A stretch of DNA of 36,558 nt, from positions 1 through 36,558 of the forward strand of contig JBAXHD010000026.1 of NCBI GenBank assembly GCA_037139095.1. The letters run 5' to 3'. Position 1 is the first letter of the stretch; every line of letters starts with the position of its first letter. The notes under the pieces are model-generated. The model was not told the origin of the DNA, made no database searches, and saw nothing but the letters and a program-made list of their open reading frames with translations. This DNA comes from WLMZ01 sp037139095 (GTDB lineage: Bacteria > Actinomycetota > Acidimicrobiia > Acidimicrobiales > Ilumatobacteraceae). The translations under genes were made by a program, and so were the position numbers. Below, one piece after another: positions 23,840-32,235 of the stretch.

Positions 23840-24649
23840 TTGCCCGCACCGATGCCACCAACGCCGTTCGATCTCACCGGAAAGGTGGCGGTCGTAACTG
23901 GCGCAGCGCGCGGCATCGGTCTAGCGGTAGCCACTGTGTTGGCTCGCGCGGGTGCCCATGTGGTGCTCGCCGACATCACGCCGGCTGCATTCGCTGCCAC
24001 CATTCTTGAGTTTGATTCCGAAGGCCTCAGTGCCGAGTTCGCTGCGCTCGATGTGTCAGATCAACACGCGGTCGATCGGTTGGTCACCGACGTGGCTGCT
24101 CGACATGGACACCTCGATGTGATGGTCAACAACGCGGCCATCATCGATGACTCGACCCCGCTCACCGTTACCGAGGCCGAACTCGATCGCGTGCATGCGG
24201 TCAACTTCAAAGGCGTGGTGTTCGGATCGCAGGCAGCAGCGCGAGTGATGATCACGGCTCGTTCGGGCAGCATCATCAACGTCACATCGGGTGTAGTCGA
24301 TGTGGCCATTCCTGCGGTCACGGGCTATTCCACCTCAAAGGCCGCTGCGGCTCAGTACAGCCGGGCGTTGGCGATGGAGTTGGCTCCGCTTGGGGTTCGC
24401 GTGAATACCTTGGCTCCCGGCTGGACCGATACACCGATGAACGAGCGTCACGTGTTGCGGCCCGATGGTTCCATTGATCCCGAGCGCAAGGCGGCCTATG
24501 TTGCAATGCGAGCGGCCTCGGCACCGTTGGGTATTGCCGGCGATCCGATGGACCAGGCGTATGCGGTGTTGTATCTCGCATCCGACGCAGCCCGGTTCGT
24601 CACCGGCACCGTGATGCGCGCGAACGGCGGAGTCACAATGCCATGGTGA
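23840..24649 (+). CDS. Short-chain dehydrogenase/reductase
   Basis: A 269-residue SDR with cofactor motif TGAARGIG (20-27), NNAA at 97-100, and catalytic S150, Y163 and K167 (YSTSK). D45 after the second strand suggests NAD. The C-terminal part has LAPGWTDTPMNERH and ends MRANGGVTMPW, typical of 3-oxoacyl-ACP reductase-like SDRs of unknown substrate. TTG 23840 is chosen because AGAAGG lies 7 nt upstream, against 19 nt for the ATG at 23852. It lies 3 bases after the bmt-like stop and overlaps the following epimerase by 7 bases, so these three are one unit. Confidence 0.85.
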   Translation: MPAPMPPTPFDLTGKVAVVTGAARGIGLAVATVLARAGAHVVLADITPAAFAATILEFDSEGLSAEFAALDVSDQHAVDRLVTDVAARHGHLDVMVNNAAIIDDSTPLTVTEAELDRVHAVNFKGVVFGSQAAARVMITARSGSIINVTSGVVDVAIPAVTGYSTSKAAAAQYSRALAMELAPLGVRVNTLAPGWTDTPMNERHVLRPDGSIDPERKAAYVAMRAASAPLGIAGDPMDQAYAVLYLASDAARFVTGTVMRANGGVTMPW

Positions 24650-25596
24650 CTTCAGCAGCCAACTCAGCTCAGACCGCGCAACTCAGCGGCAGCAAGATTC
24701 TGGTCACGGGCATCACTGGGCAGATAGCGTTTCCGCTCGCACAGCACCTAGCGGCCAACAACGACGTGTGGGGCCTTGCCCGCTTTACTGATCCGTCGAG
24801 TCGCTCGCGAGTTCAGGCATTGGGCATTACGCCGGTGCGATGCGACCTCGCCGCTGGCGACCTCAGCGCCGTTCCCGACGATTTCGATTACGTGTTTCAT
24901 CTCGCTGCGTATCAGGGGCCTGGCAACAACTTCGATCTGGCTTTGCGCGAGAACGCTGAAGCAACAGGTTTCGTATTGCAGCACTGTCGCAGCGCACGCG
25001 CTGCGCTCGTGATGTCTACCCACTCGGTGTACAAACCGCGCAGTGATCCGTGGTTCTCGTATCGCGAGACCGACCCGATGGGCGATGTGAACCCTCAGCA
25101 TTCGCCTACGTATTCGGTGGCCAAGATTGGCCAAGAAGCAGTCGCCCGATTTTGCGCGAGGGCATTCAATCTCCCCGTCACCATCGCGCGGATGAACGCC
25201 GCCTACGGCCCGGCCGGTGGGCTGCCCGCGCTGCATGCAGACGCAATCGCCGGTGGTAGTGCGGTATCTACTCGTTGGGATCCGTGTTTGTATGCGCCTA
25301 TCTACCAAGACGACATCAACGCTCAGGCGTCGGCGTTAATTGGCGCCGCCAGCACGCCAGCCAACATTGTGAACTGGTCAGGCGATGAAGCCGTCAGCGT
25401 TCAGCAGTGGTGTGCGTATGCGGGCGAGTTGCTGGGCAAGCGCGCCGAAGTTGCGGTGCGTCCCATCGATGGCACCCTGCGCGGTTCGGTCGCCGACGTG
25501 ACCAAGCGAACAGCCATCACCGGGCCGTGCACGATTGGCTGGCAAGAAGGCCTCCGCCGCACCGTGCACGCACGGCACGGCGGAAATGCGTCTTAG
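24643..25596 (+). CDS. NAD-dependent epimerase/dehydratase
   Basis: A 317-residue extended SDR. The cofactor motif TGITGQI is at 22-28, the acidic end of strand two is replaced by WGLAR, and the catalytic residues S125, Y157 and K161 (YSVAK) are present. PVTIARMNAAYGPAGG is the sugar-nucleotide or ketose type loop. No sugar-nucleotide gene is nearby, so the substrate is open. It overlaps the SDR upstream by 7 bases (ATG 24643; GTG 24646 would give a 4-base overlap). It ends in a TTAG overlap with the converging acyl-CoA dehydrogenase, both stop codons sharing these bases. Confidence 0.85.
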   Translation: MVTSAANSAQTAQLSGSKILVTGITGQIAFPLAQHLAANNDVWGLARFTDPSSRSRVQALGITPVRCDLAAGDLSAVPDDFDYVFHLAAYQGPGNNFDLALRENAEATGFVLQHCRSARAALVMSTHSVYKPRSDPWFSYRETDPMGDVNPQHSPTYSVAKIGQEAVARFCARAFNLPVTIARMNAAYGPAGGLPALHADAIAGGSAVSTRWDPCLYAPIYQDDINAQASALIGAASTPANIVNWSGDEAVSVQQWCAYAGELLGKRAEVAVRPIDGTLRGSVADVTKRTAITGPCTIGWQEGLRRTVHARHGGNAS

Positions 25597-26807
25597 CTAC
25601 GCGGGACGCTGATCCACGGAACGTCTTTGTCGACACGCGGCTCGCCCGGAAGGCCGAGCACTTGCTCGCCAAGAATATTGCGCATGATCTCGCTGGTGCC
25701 GCCCTCGATCGAGTTGGCGCGAACACGCATGAACGCGTGACGAACGCCGTTCTCAAGGCCCTCGGTTGACAGCGAGTCGGGTCGACGGAAGGTGTAGTCG
25801 TAACCCACCATTGCGTCGGCTCCGAGCAGATCGATGCACAACTCGAACAGCGACTTGTTGAACTCGGCCATTGCAAGCTTCGAGACCGAGCCCTCGGGGC
25901 CAGGGTTGCCGGCCTTGCGGTTTTCGCTGCCGCGCATGTTGGTGAGGCGCAAACATTCGGCGCGCACCCACATCTTCATCAGTTGATCTTTTTGGGCGGC
26001 CATGCGCTTGTCGGCGGGCAGCGATTGCCAGATCTTGACCGCTTCGCCAATGCCGCCCGACCCGCGCTTTGGTGACCCGCCGCCGCCACCGATGGTGCTG
26101 CGCTCGTTCATCAATGTGGTCAGCGACACGCGCCAGCCTTCGCCCTCGGCGCCGATGCGATTGTCGTCGGGGATCCGAACGTCGGTGAGGTAGACCTCGT
26201 TGAACTCGGCCTCGCCGGTGATCTGGCGCAGCGGACGAACCTCGAGGCCGGGGGAGCGCATCTCGACGGCAAAGTAGGTCATGCCCTTGTGCTTGGGCAT
26301 GTCGGGGTTCGAGCGGGTGACGAGCATTCCCCAGTCGGCCAGATGGGCAATGGTGTTCCACACCTTTTGGCCGTTGACAACCCACTCGTCGCCGTCGCGA
26401 ACAGCCTTGGCGGCGAGGCCAGCAAAGTCGCTGCCGGCGCCTGGCTCGCTGAACAGCTGACACCAACGCTCTTCGCCGGTGAACATCGGACGCAAGAAGC
26501 GAGCGCGCTGTTCGTCGGTGCCGTGGGTGACGATGGTTGGGCCCGCAAGGGCGAGGAAGAACGACGCCGGATCGGCGCCCTTGGCGCCTGCGGCACGAAG
26601 TCGCTGCTCGACCACGCGCTGCAAGTCGGGACGAACGCCGAGTCCGCCGAAGCCAACGGGGAAGTGCACCCACGCGAGGCCAGCATCGAATTGCAACCCA
26701 CGGAATTCGGCATGAGGAACGTGCTTGGGGTCGTGGTTGGCGAGCAGCGCAGTGAGCGCCTTCTCGACGCGCTGCGACTCGGAATCGTGGCTGTTGTCAT
26801 CTGTCAT
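25593..26807 (-). CDS. Acyl-CoA dehydrogenase
   Basis: A 404-residue acyl-CoA dehydrogenase. The FAD/substrate segment reads QLFSEPGAGSDFAGLAAKA and WVVNGQKVWNT, the mid-domain DVRIPDDNRIG and GEGWRVSLTTLMNERST, and the C-terminal TSEIMRNILGEQVLGLP. It oxidises an acyl-CoA to the enoyl-CoA and passes electrons to an electron-transfer flavoprotein. A catalytic glutamate position in the last third cannot be pinned with confidence. The ATG at 26807 begins the soluble family-like sequence. It diverges from the MFS gene (117 bases between) and converges on the epimerase. The actual chain length or substrate is unknown. Confidence 0.92.
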   Translation of the reverse strand: MTDDNSHDSESQRVEKALTALLANHDPKHVPHAEFRGLQFDAGLAWVHFPVGFGGLGVRPDLQRVVEQRLRAAGAKGADPASFFLALAGPTIVTHGTDEQRARFLRPMFTGEERWCQLFSEPGAGSDFAGLAAKAVRDGDEWVVNGQKVWNTIAHLADWGMLVTRSNPDMPKHKGMTYFAVEMRSPGLEVRPLRQITGEAEFNEVYLTDVRIPDDNRIGAEGEGWRVSLTTLMNERSTIGGGGGSPKRGSGGIGEAVKIWQSLPADKRMAAQKDQLMKMWVRAECLRLTNMRGSENRKAGNPGPEGSVSKLAMAEFNKSLFELCIDLLGADAMVGYDYTFRRPDSLSTEGLENGVRHAFMRVRANSIEGGTSEIMRNILGEQVLGLPGEPRVDKDVPWISVPRS

Positions 26808-26924
26808 GCCACAAGCTTGTCGTACACCACCGCTTGGAGTCAAAGCCCTCTAGTGTGGGGGAGTTGCGTGCCGTGGTTTGGGCACATGATTTGGGTTCGC
26901 ACAGGGTGTGTGGCCGAACGTTGA

Positions 26925-28250
26925 ATGGGGATTTCATTGAGTGCCAAGGCAGCCTCCCGCCGCAGCCCACTACTGGCCGTTTTCATCACGGTGTTCATCG
27001 ACCTTCTCGGATTCGGAATTTTGATTCCGGTCTTCCCGCTGCTCATCTCCGATTCTCCGTTCAGAGTCACGCCGCACACGTGGACCTTTAGCCAAGGCCT
27101 CATCATGCTCGGCTGGCTGCAGGCCATCTACCCGCTGTGCATCTTCTTGGCGGCGCCGGTGCTTGGTCAGCTCTCCGATCGTTTGGGCCGTCGACCAGTT
27201 CTTGCGATGTCGATCTTCGGTACGTCGGTTGGCTATGTGCTCTTTGCGATTGGCATCGTCACCAAGAACATCCCGTTGATGTTTGCTGCGCGTGCCCTCG
27301 ACGGCATCACCGGTGGCAACCTTGCCGTTGCGCAAGCAGCCATTGGCGATATCAGTACCAACGAAAACCGTGCCAAGAACTTTGGATTGCTCGGTGCTGC
27401 GTTCGGCATGGGCTTTGTCATCGGGCCGTATCTCGGTGGACGCCTCAGCTCGCCGAACACAAGCTTCTACGGTTTGTTTCATACGCCAAGCTGGTTCGGT
27501 GCGTCAACCCCATTTTGGTTCGCCGCGATTTTGGCCATGCTGAACTGCTTGCTCATCATCACGCTGTTGCCCGAAACGCTGAAAGAAAAGATTCACTCGG
27601 GACGCATTCAATTCGGCAAGTCGATCTCGAACGTGGTTGCCGGATTCACATCGCCGCGGCTGCGCATCCCGCTCGCCACGGCGTTCTTCTTCAACGGCGG
27701 CTTCACGTTCTTCACCACGTTCTTCGGCGTGTACTTGCGCAACAAGTTCAACTTCTCGCCCGGCCAAACCGGCGACTACTTCGCGTTGGTCGGCATCTTC
27801 ATCGCCCTGTCGCAGGGCGTGGTTGTGGGTTTGGTTGCCAAGAAGTTGGTCGACTACAAGGTGCTTCGCTTCTCGCTTTTCGGCAACGCCGCCGTGTTGG
27901 CCATCTACTTCTTGGCCACCACAAAGACACCGCTGTATCTCACCGTGCCGATCTTCACCGTGTTCAACGGTCTGACAATGGCCAACATCACCAGCCTTGT
28001 CAGCAGATCTGCCGAGCCCGGTCGCCAAGGCGAAGCGATGGGTATTTACAGCAGCGTGCAGAGCCTTGCGTCGGTGCCAGCGTCGATCTTGGTTGGCTAC
28101 ATTGCCGGCAGTATCACATCGAACACGCCGCTGGTTGTTGCCTGCCTCACCATCTTCACTGGTGGGCTGGTGTTCATCGGCCTGTTCCGTCCACGTTATG
28201 TAACCGACACCGTGGCCGCAGCGCCCCAAGGCGCTCCAGCGGCCCACTAG
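26925..28250 (+). CDS. MFS drug/solute exporter (DHA1/TetA-like)
   Basis: A 441-residue transporter with twelve hydrophobic helices. Motif A of the major facilitator family reads GQLSDRLGRRPVL in the first cytoplasmic loop (about residues 80-95). GFGILIPVFPLL in helix 1 is typical of TetA-like drug:H+ antiporters of the DHA1 group. It is likely an exporter, substrate unknown. The ATG at 26925 is used; TTG 26937 has a better GGGG upstream and is an alternative. It diverges from the acyl-CoA dehydrogenase; TAGTGT at 26851-26856 might be its -10 box. It converges with a DMT-type gene 7 bases further on. Confidence 0.9.
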   Translation: MGISLSAKAASRRSPLLAVFITVFIDLLGFGILIPVFPLLISDSPFRVTPHTWTFSQGLIMLGWLQAIYPLCIFLAAPVLGQLSDRLGRRPVLAMSIFGTSVGYVLFAIGIVTKNIPLMFAARALDGITGGNLAVAQAAIGDISTNENRAKNFGLLGAAFGMGFVIGPYLGGRLSSPNTSFYGLFHTPSWFGASTPFWFAAILAMLNCLLIITLLPETLKEKIHSGRIQFGKSISNVVAGFTSPRLRIPLATAFFFNGGFTFFTTFFGVYLRNKFNFSPGQTGDYFALVGIFIALSQGVVVGLVAKKLVDYKVLRFSLFGNAAVLAIYFLATTKTPLYLTVPIFTVFNGLTMANITSLVSRSAEPGRQGEAMGIYSSVQSLASVPASILVGYIAGSITSNTPLVVACLTIFTGGLVFIGLFRPRYVTDTVAAAPQGAPAAH

Positions 28251-28257
28251 CAAACGG

Positions 28258-29121
28258 CTACTTGCGTCCCTGTGCGGCAGGGTGATTGTGCGCGCTGTTT
28301 GCGAGCGGATCTAGATTTTGGGCTGGCGAGCGGGCGAGTTCGAGGGTTGCTGCCAACGTGATCGCAATGCCCGCGATGGCCGGAAGAGCCCAGCCGTGAC
28401 GCACGTGGTCACCTAAGGCAACGGCACCGATAATTGAGGCCACGAGCACCTCGGTAGACCACATCGCTGCAGTCACTGCACCCACGCTGCCGCGCATCAG
28501 CGCGGTTGCGTGCAGCGCAAGGGCAAGCGCGGCATAGACCAATACGGCCCACAGCAACGGCTCTGAGAGAAGGCCTGAGATGCTTTCGTCCTTGAAGTGA
28601 ACCGACCGAGCGGCGAGCGCACTGCCAGTGAATGCGGCGCCCGACAACACGGACAGCACAATCGATTTCTTTAGCTCAAGTGCTGCGACACCGAGCGCAA
28701 TCAGCACCGGAATTCCGAGCAGAATGCAGATTTTGAGCCAGTGGGTGATCTCTCGAGTTGGCTCTTCGCCTGCCGAAATGCCCACCAGGGTGAGACCCAC
28801 CAAGGTTGCGATGATGGCTAATCGATCGGGGCCACGAAGGTCGGTGTTGAGCACGAGGCGGGCAAGCAGCACCGTGACAGCGAGGCTGCCGGCCAGGATG
28901 GTCTGCACGGCGAACAGCGGCAGCGTGTGCAACGCGAAACGAGAGGTGACCCAGCTTGCCAGATCGACGAGGATGCCGAGCAGGAAGACCGGCTGCTTCA
29001 CGATGGCGGTGAGGCCATGCTGGCCCACTGCGTCGGCGCGACGCGCGCCAAGCGCTTGCATGACGGCACCCGCTCCGTAGCCAAAGGCGGCGATGAGGCA
29101 AAGCAAGAGCGCTGTCTTCAC
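28258..29121 (-). CDS. DMT-superfamily (NIPA/EamA-like) membrane protein
   Basis: A 287-residue protein with about nine hydrophobic helices in the two-fold EamA/NIPA arrangement: GYGAGAVMQALGARRA early, LPLFAVQTILAGSLAVTVLLA in the first repeat, and ALHATALMRGSVGAVTAAMWSTEVLVASIIGAVALGD in the second (quoted in pieces). Drug/metabolite or magnesium-type transport is possible; substrate is not clear. GTG 29121 is chosen. TTG 29145 has CGAGG upstream and would add eight residues. The polymerase-domain gene ends just upstream (29156) on the same strand, so the two are probably cotranscribed. Confidence 0.78.
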   Translation of the reverse strand: MKTALLLCLIAAFGYGAGAVMQALGARRADAVGQHGLTAIVKQPVFLLGILVDLASWVTSRFALHTLPLFAVQTILAGSLAVTVLLARLVLNTDLRGPDRLAIIATLVGLTLVGISAGEEPTREITHWLKICILLGIPVLIALGVAALELKKSIVLSVLSGAAFTGSALAARSVHFKDESISGLLSEPLLWAVLVYAALALALHATALMRGSVGAVTAAMWSTEVLVASIIGAVALGDHVRHGWALPAIAGIAITLAATLELARSPAQNLDPLANSAHNHPAAQGRK

Positions 29122-29155
29122 GTAGCCGCCGATTTCACGGCGCAACGCTACCTCG

Positions 29156-30190
29156 TTAACCGCCGTCGTTGCCCGGCAGCGGGGCAGTCTTCTTCGCCCT
29201 ACTTGGTGCCACTCGAGTTGGCTCGCCTTCCATCTTCGGATATTGCGGCGGCCACGGCGCATCACCAAGGCCAGCCGCGGCATCGCTGGCGGCCATCTGC
29301 AGCAAGGGTTGCAACGTGTTCGGATGGTTGTCCATCGGTAGCCATGGATCGCCAAGCGCTGCGAGGCGGGCCGGCACGGTGGCGATGGTGAGCTCGTCGG
29401 GTCGGATGCGCCCCAATTCGTCCCAATCGAACGGACACGAAACAGGTGCCTGCGGTCGGGCTCGCACCGACCACGGAGCGAACACAGTCTTGTGTGGTGC
29501 GTTCTGGTTGAAGTCAACGAAGATGCGCGGCCCGCGTTCTTCTTTCCACCATGCCGCAGTAATGAGATCGGGTCGACGACGTTCGAGTTCGCGTGCAACA
29601 GCTACGGCAGCAGAGCGCACATCGAACGAGTTCCAATGGGGGAGCAGGCGCACGTATACGTGAAGACCGCGACTCCCGCTGGTCTTAATGAAACTCGTGA
29701 TGCCAAGTTCGTTGAACAAGCGATGCGTCTCATAGGCCGTCTCTTGAACCATTGCGAAGTTGGTACCTGGCCCGGGGTCGAGATCGATGCGCAGTTCATC
29801 GGTGACGTTGGGTTGATGAGCGCGGATTGGCCACGAGTGAAAGCCCAGGCATCCGAGGTTTACCGCCCAGATGAGATGAGCAAGGTCGGCGATGACCAAG
29901 GCGTTCGACAGCGTGCCAGCGGGCGTGCTGACCTGAGTGGTCTGCAACCACTTGGGGGCTGAGTCGGGGATTCTCTTTTGAAAGAACGATGTTCCCGCTG
30001 TGCCATTCGGAAAGCGTTGCAGCATCACGGGACGATCGGACATCGCTCGCATCAAGGGTTCTTCAATGGCGATATAGAAGTTGATCAGGTCGAGCTTTGT
30101 GTTGCTGCGGTCGGCGAAGAACACCTTGTCGGGATTGGTGATCGACAACACTCGACCGGCGACGGTGAGTTGCACTGATTCGCCTGGCAT
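29156..30190 (-). CDS. Stand-alone LigD-type NHEJ polymerase/primase domain
   Basis: A 344-residue protein with the archaeo-eukaryotic primase fold of the LigD polymerase domain. The metal aspartates are D136 and D138 (RIDLDPG) and D226 (RIFVDFNQN). The SxH motif is S173 to H177 (SGSRGLHVYV). N-terminal ITNPDKVFF and MLQRFPNG are also typical. These positions match the mycobacterial LigD polymerase almost residue for residue. The family adds nucleotides at DNA ends during non-homologous end joining. Neither a ligase nor a Ku gene is present in the window, and the protein stops at a basic tail (KKTAP). ATG 30190 begins the domain. DNA repair is the likely role. Confidence 0.92.
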   Translation of the reverse strand: MPGESVQLTVAGRVLSITNPDKVFFADRSNTKLDLINFYIAIEEPLMRAMSDRPVMLQRFPNGTAGTSFFQKRIPDSAPKWLQTTQVSTPAGTLSNALVIADLAHLIWAVNLGCLGFHSWPIRAHQPNVTDELRIDLDPGPGTNFAMVQETAYETHRLFNELGITSFIKTSGSRGLHVYVRLLPHWNSFDVRSAAVAVARELERRRPDLITAAWWKEERGPRIFVDFNQNAPHKTVFAPWSVRARPQAPVSCPFDWDELGRIRPDELTIATVPARLAALGDPWLPMDNHPNTLQPLLQMAASDAAAGLGDAPWPPQYPKMEGEPTRVAPSRAKKTAPLPGNDGG

Positions 30191-30214
30191 ACACGCGACG
30201 CTACAGCCGCCGCG

Positions 30215-31186
30215 TTACACGGTGGGTCGGCTGCCAATCACCGAGGCGCGTTCCATTACTCGCTTCTCGGGCCAGTAATCGCTTGCTGCGTAGTGCTGCA
30301 CGGCTCGGTTGTCCCAGAAGGCCACCGAGTGGTCTTGCCATTTGTATCGACACTGATATTCGGGATAGTCGGCCTGGCGCGAGAGCATCTCGATGAGTTC
30401 GATGCTCTCGGAGTCGGAGACGCCAAGGATGCGGCTCGTGAAGTAGCGATTCACATAGAGATAACGGCGACCGGTGGCTTCGTGGCGTGGTGCCACAGGG
30501 TGCGTCACCAATGGGTAACGCTTGCGCATTTCGTCGCGCTCGCCCTTGGGGAGCAGACGCCCGAAGGCGCTCATGAAATCGTGCTCGGCGGTCATCGTGT
30601 CGACGCGCTCGCGCACATCGTCGGGGAGTCCGTCATAGGCCGCATACATATCGGCGAACAAGGTGTCGCCACCCACCGCTGGCACCGTGATGGCATGGAG
30701 CACGGCGCCCATAGAGGGTTCTGCGCGCCACGTGACATCGTGATGCCAGCCGTTTTCGTAGCCCGATGTGTTCACGTTCTTGGCGAAGCGAACCAACTCG
30801 GGCTGATTGGTATTGGGCGGCAGAAAGGGGTGGGTCTCGAGGCTGCCAAAGCGAGAGGCGAAGGCCACGTGTTGATCGGTGGTGAGGGGCTGATTGCGCC
30901 AGAAGATCACCTTGTAGTCGTGCAACGCTTTGCGAATCTCGGCGATGACTTCATCGCCGAGCGGCCCCGTGAGATCGAGTCCTTGGATCTCGCCACCGAT
31001 GGTTGGGCTGAGTTGGGTGACCTCGAAGTGTTCGTACTTCAGTTCTGCCAAGCGGCGCCGTTCGTCGGCCAAGTAGGCGCATGGGCCATTCATCACCGTG
31101 GTGTTCGGCAACATGCGGCGCGACTTTTTGACTGTCGCGATCTGCTCGTCGGTTGGTTGAACGATGATGGCGTCAGTGGTGGTCAC
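30215..31186 (-). CDS. TauD/TfdA-family Fe(II)/2-oxoglutarate dioxygenase
   Basis: A 323-residue dioxygenase with the facial triad H148 and D150 (WHHDVT) and the distal H298 (RAVQHYA). The 2-oxoglutarate arginine probably lies in the following EKRVMERA. The domain starts about residue 55 (VTQLSPTIGGEIQGLDLTG in part) after an N-terminal extension that TauD itself lacks. Family members hydroxylate taurine, sulfonates, herbicides or other small acids. The divergent gene is a TauE/SafE-type anion exporter, so release of sulfite from a sulfonate is a fair guess (inference). The GTG at 31186 has GAGGAGG 4 nt upstream and a -10 box TAATCT at 31210-31205. Confidence 0.9.
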   Translation of the reverse strand: MTTTDAIIVQPTDEQIATVKKSRRMLPNTTVMNGPCAYLADERRRLAELKYEHFEVTQLSPTIGGEIQGLDLTGPLGDEVIAEIRKALHDYKVIFWRNQPLTTDQHVAFASRFGSLETHPFLPPNTNQPELVRFAKNVNTSGYENGWHHDVTWRAEPSMGAVLHAITVPAVGGDTLFADMYAAYDGLPDDVRERVDTMTAEHDFMSAFGRLLPKGERDEMRKRYPLVTHPVAPRHEATGRRYLYVNRYFTSRILGVSDSESIELIEMLSRQADYPEYQCRYKWQDHSVAFWDNRAVQHYAASDYWPEKRVMERASVIGSRPTV

Positions 31187-31204
31187 GGTGCCTCCTCGGC
31201 GAGC

Positions 31205-31210
31205 AGATTA
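31205..31210 (-). promoter_or_regulatory. -10 box TAATCT of the TauD-like gene
   Basis: TAATCT on the minus strand is followed by a predicted start near 31198 and a strong GAGGAGG site, so the leader is only about 12 nt. No clear -35 element is seen. The rest of the 184-base intergenic stretch to 31371 has no other obvious element apart from TAGTGAT near 31356. Confidence 0.45.
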
Positions 31211-31370
31211 CCGGATCGACTCTCGCCATCATGATTTGGGGTGGCTGCTGGTTCGGACTCTCGACGATGGTATTTCGTGATGCCGCGATCAGCCTCGTAG
31301 GGTAAGGGGCCGTGACTCACGACGCCATCGACACGCGCGTCATCAAGCAACCCCGTAGTGATGGTCGCCT

Positions 31371-32177
31371 GTGCGAAGCGCAGTCGGTCGCGTGCTGTCG
31401 AAGGCGTACGCGTTCCTTTCGTTGGGCCGCGCGTTGATCGCGCTTTCGTACACCGCAGCGCAATACGCAGTGGTGTTTGTGGCGGTGTTCTTCTCGGCAA
31501 TCGTGAGCGCCGTTGCTGGCTTCGGTTTCGGATTGATGTCGGTGCCGTTGATCAGCCTGGCGATTCCGCTACACCCCACCGTGATTGTGGCATCGCTGCT
31601 CGGGCTCACAACCAACGTGATTCAGAGTTACCGCTACCGGCGCAGCGCAAATCTGTCGCTGGTGAAACGATTGTGTGTCGGAGCAGTGGTCGGGATGCCG
31701 TTTGGTTTCGCGGTGTTCAGTGTGGTGAGCGACACGGTGCTTCGGCTCATTCTTGGTGTGGCGGTGTTGATCGCTGTAGCCGTTCTTGCTCGCGGGCTCG
31801 ATCTGACCAACGTTGGGCCATCGTTCGATTTCGGCACGGGCTTTCTCAGCGGTGTGCTGAACACCTCGATCTCTACCAACGGCCCGCCGCTGGTGTTTGG
31901 GTTGCAGGCGCGCAAGCTAGAACCCGAACCGTTTCGGGCAACGTTGTCGTTGGTGTTTGCTGTCAGCGGCATTGTTGGACTGGCATTGTTTGTCGCTGGC
32001 GGAAAGGTGCACGCCGACGAACTCGTTGTGTCGGCCATTGCGTTGCCTGCATTGGCGCTGGGCTTACTCGCTGGTTTCCCGTTGCGTTACAGATTCTCCG
32101 CCGAGCGATTCCGGCTGCTGGTCTTTGCGCTGCTCATCGTTGCCGCAGTAGCAGCGATCGCGAAAGCGTTCACCTAG
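31371..32177 (+). CDS. TSUP-family (TauE/SafE) anion exporter
   Basis: A 268-residue membrane protein with eight hydrophobic helices in two repeats. GFGFGLMSVPLISLAIP near 50-70 is the first TauE/SafE repeat signature, and the second is FDFGTGFLSGVLNTSISTNGPPLVFGL near 150-175 (quoted in pieces GTGFLSGVLNTS, TNGPPLV). TSUP proteins export sulfite, sulfoacetate or related anions. It diverges from a TauD-like dioxygenase, which fits a sulfonate catabolic unit. GTG 31371 is the first possible start; GTG 31389 is another. The last helices end at the C-terminus without a soluble tail. Confidence 0.85.
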   Translation: MRSAVGRVLSKAYAFLSLGRALIALSYTAAQYAVVFVAVFFSAIVSAVAGFGFGLMSVPLISLAIPLHPTVIVASLLGLTTNVIQSYRYRRSANLSLVKRLCVGAVVGMPFGFAVFSVVSDTVLRLILGVAVLIAVAVLARGLDLTNVGPSFDFGTGFLSGVLNTSISTNGPPLVFGLQARKLEPEPFRATLSLVFAVSGIVGLALFVAGGKVHADELVVSAIALPALALGLLAGFPLRYRFSAERFRLLVFALLIVAAVAAIAKAFT

Positions 32178-32235
32178 CCGCTCAACGCCGAGCAGGGGTC
32201 ATCGTCGGCCGTGCCTGAGCATGTGAAACTTGCGC

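Noticed and set aside
26289..26924. 211-codon open frame opposite the acyl-CoA dehydrogenase
   Set aside because: No motif; overlaps the well conserved acyl-CoA dehydrogenase frame.
30293..31234. 313-codon open frame opposite the TauD-like gene
   Set aside because: Long antisense frame typical of high-GC DNA; the TauD triad is on the other strand.
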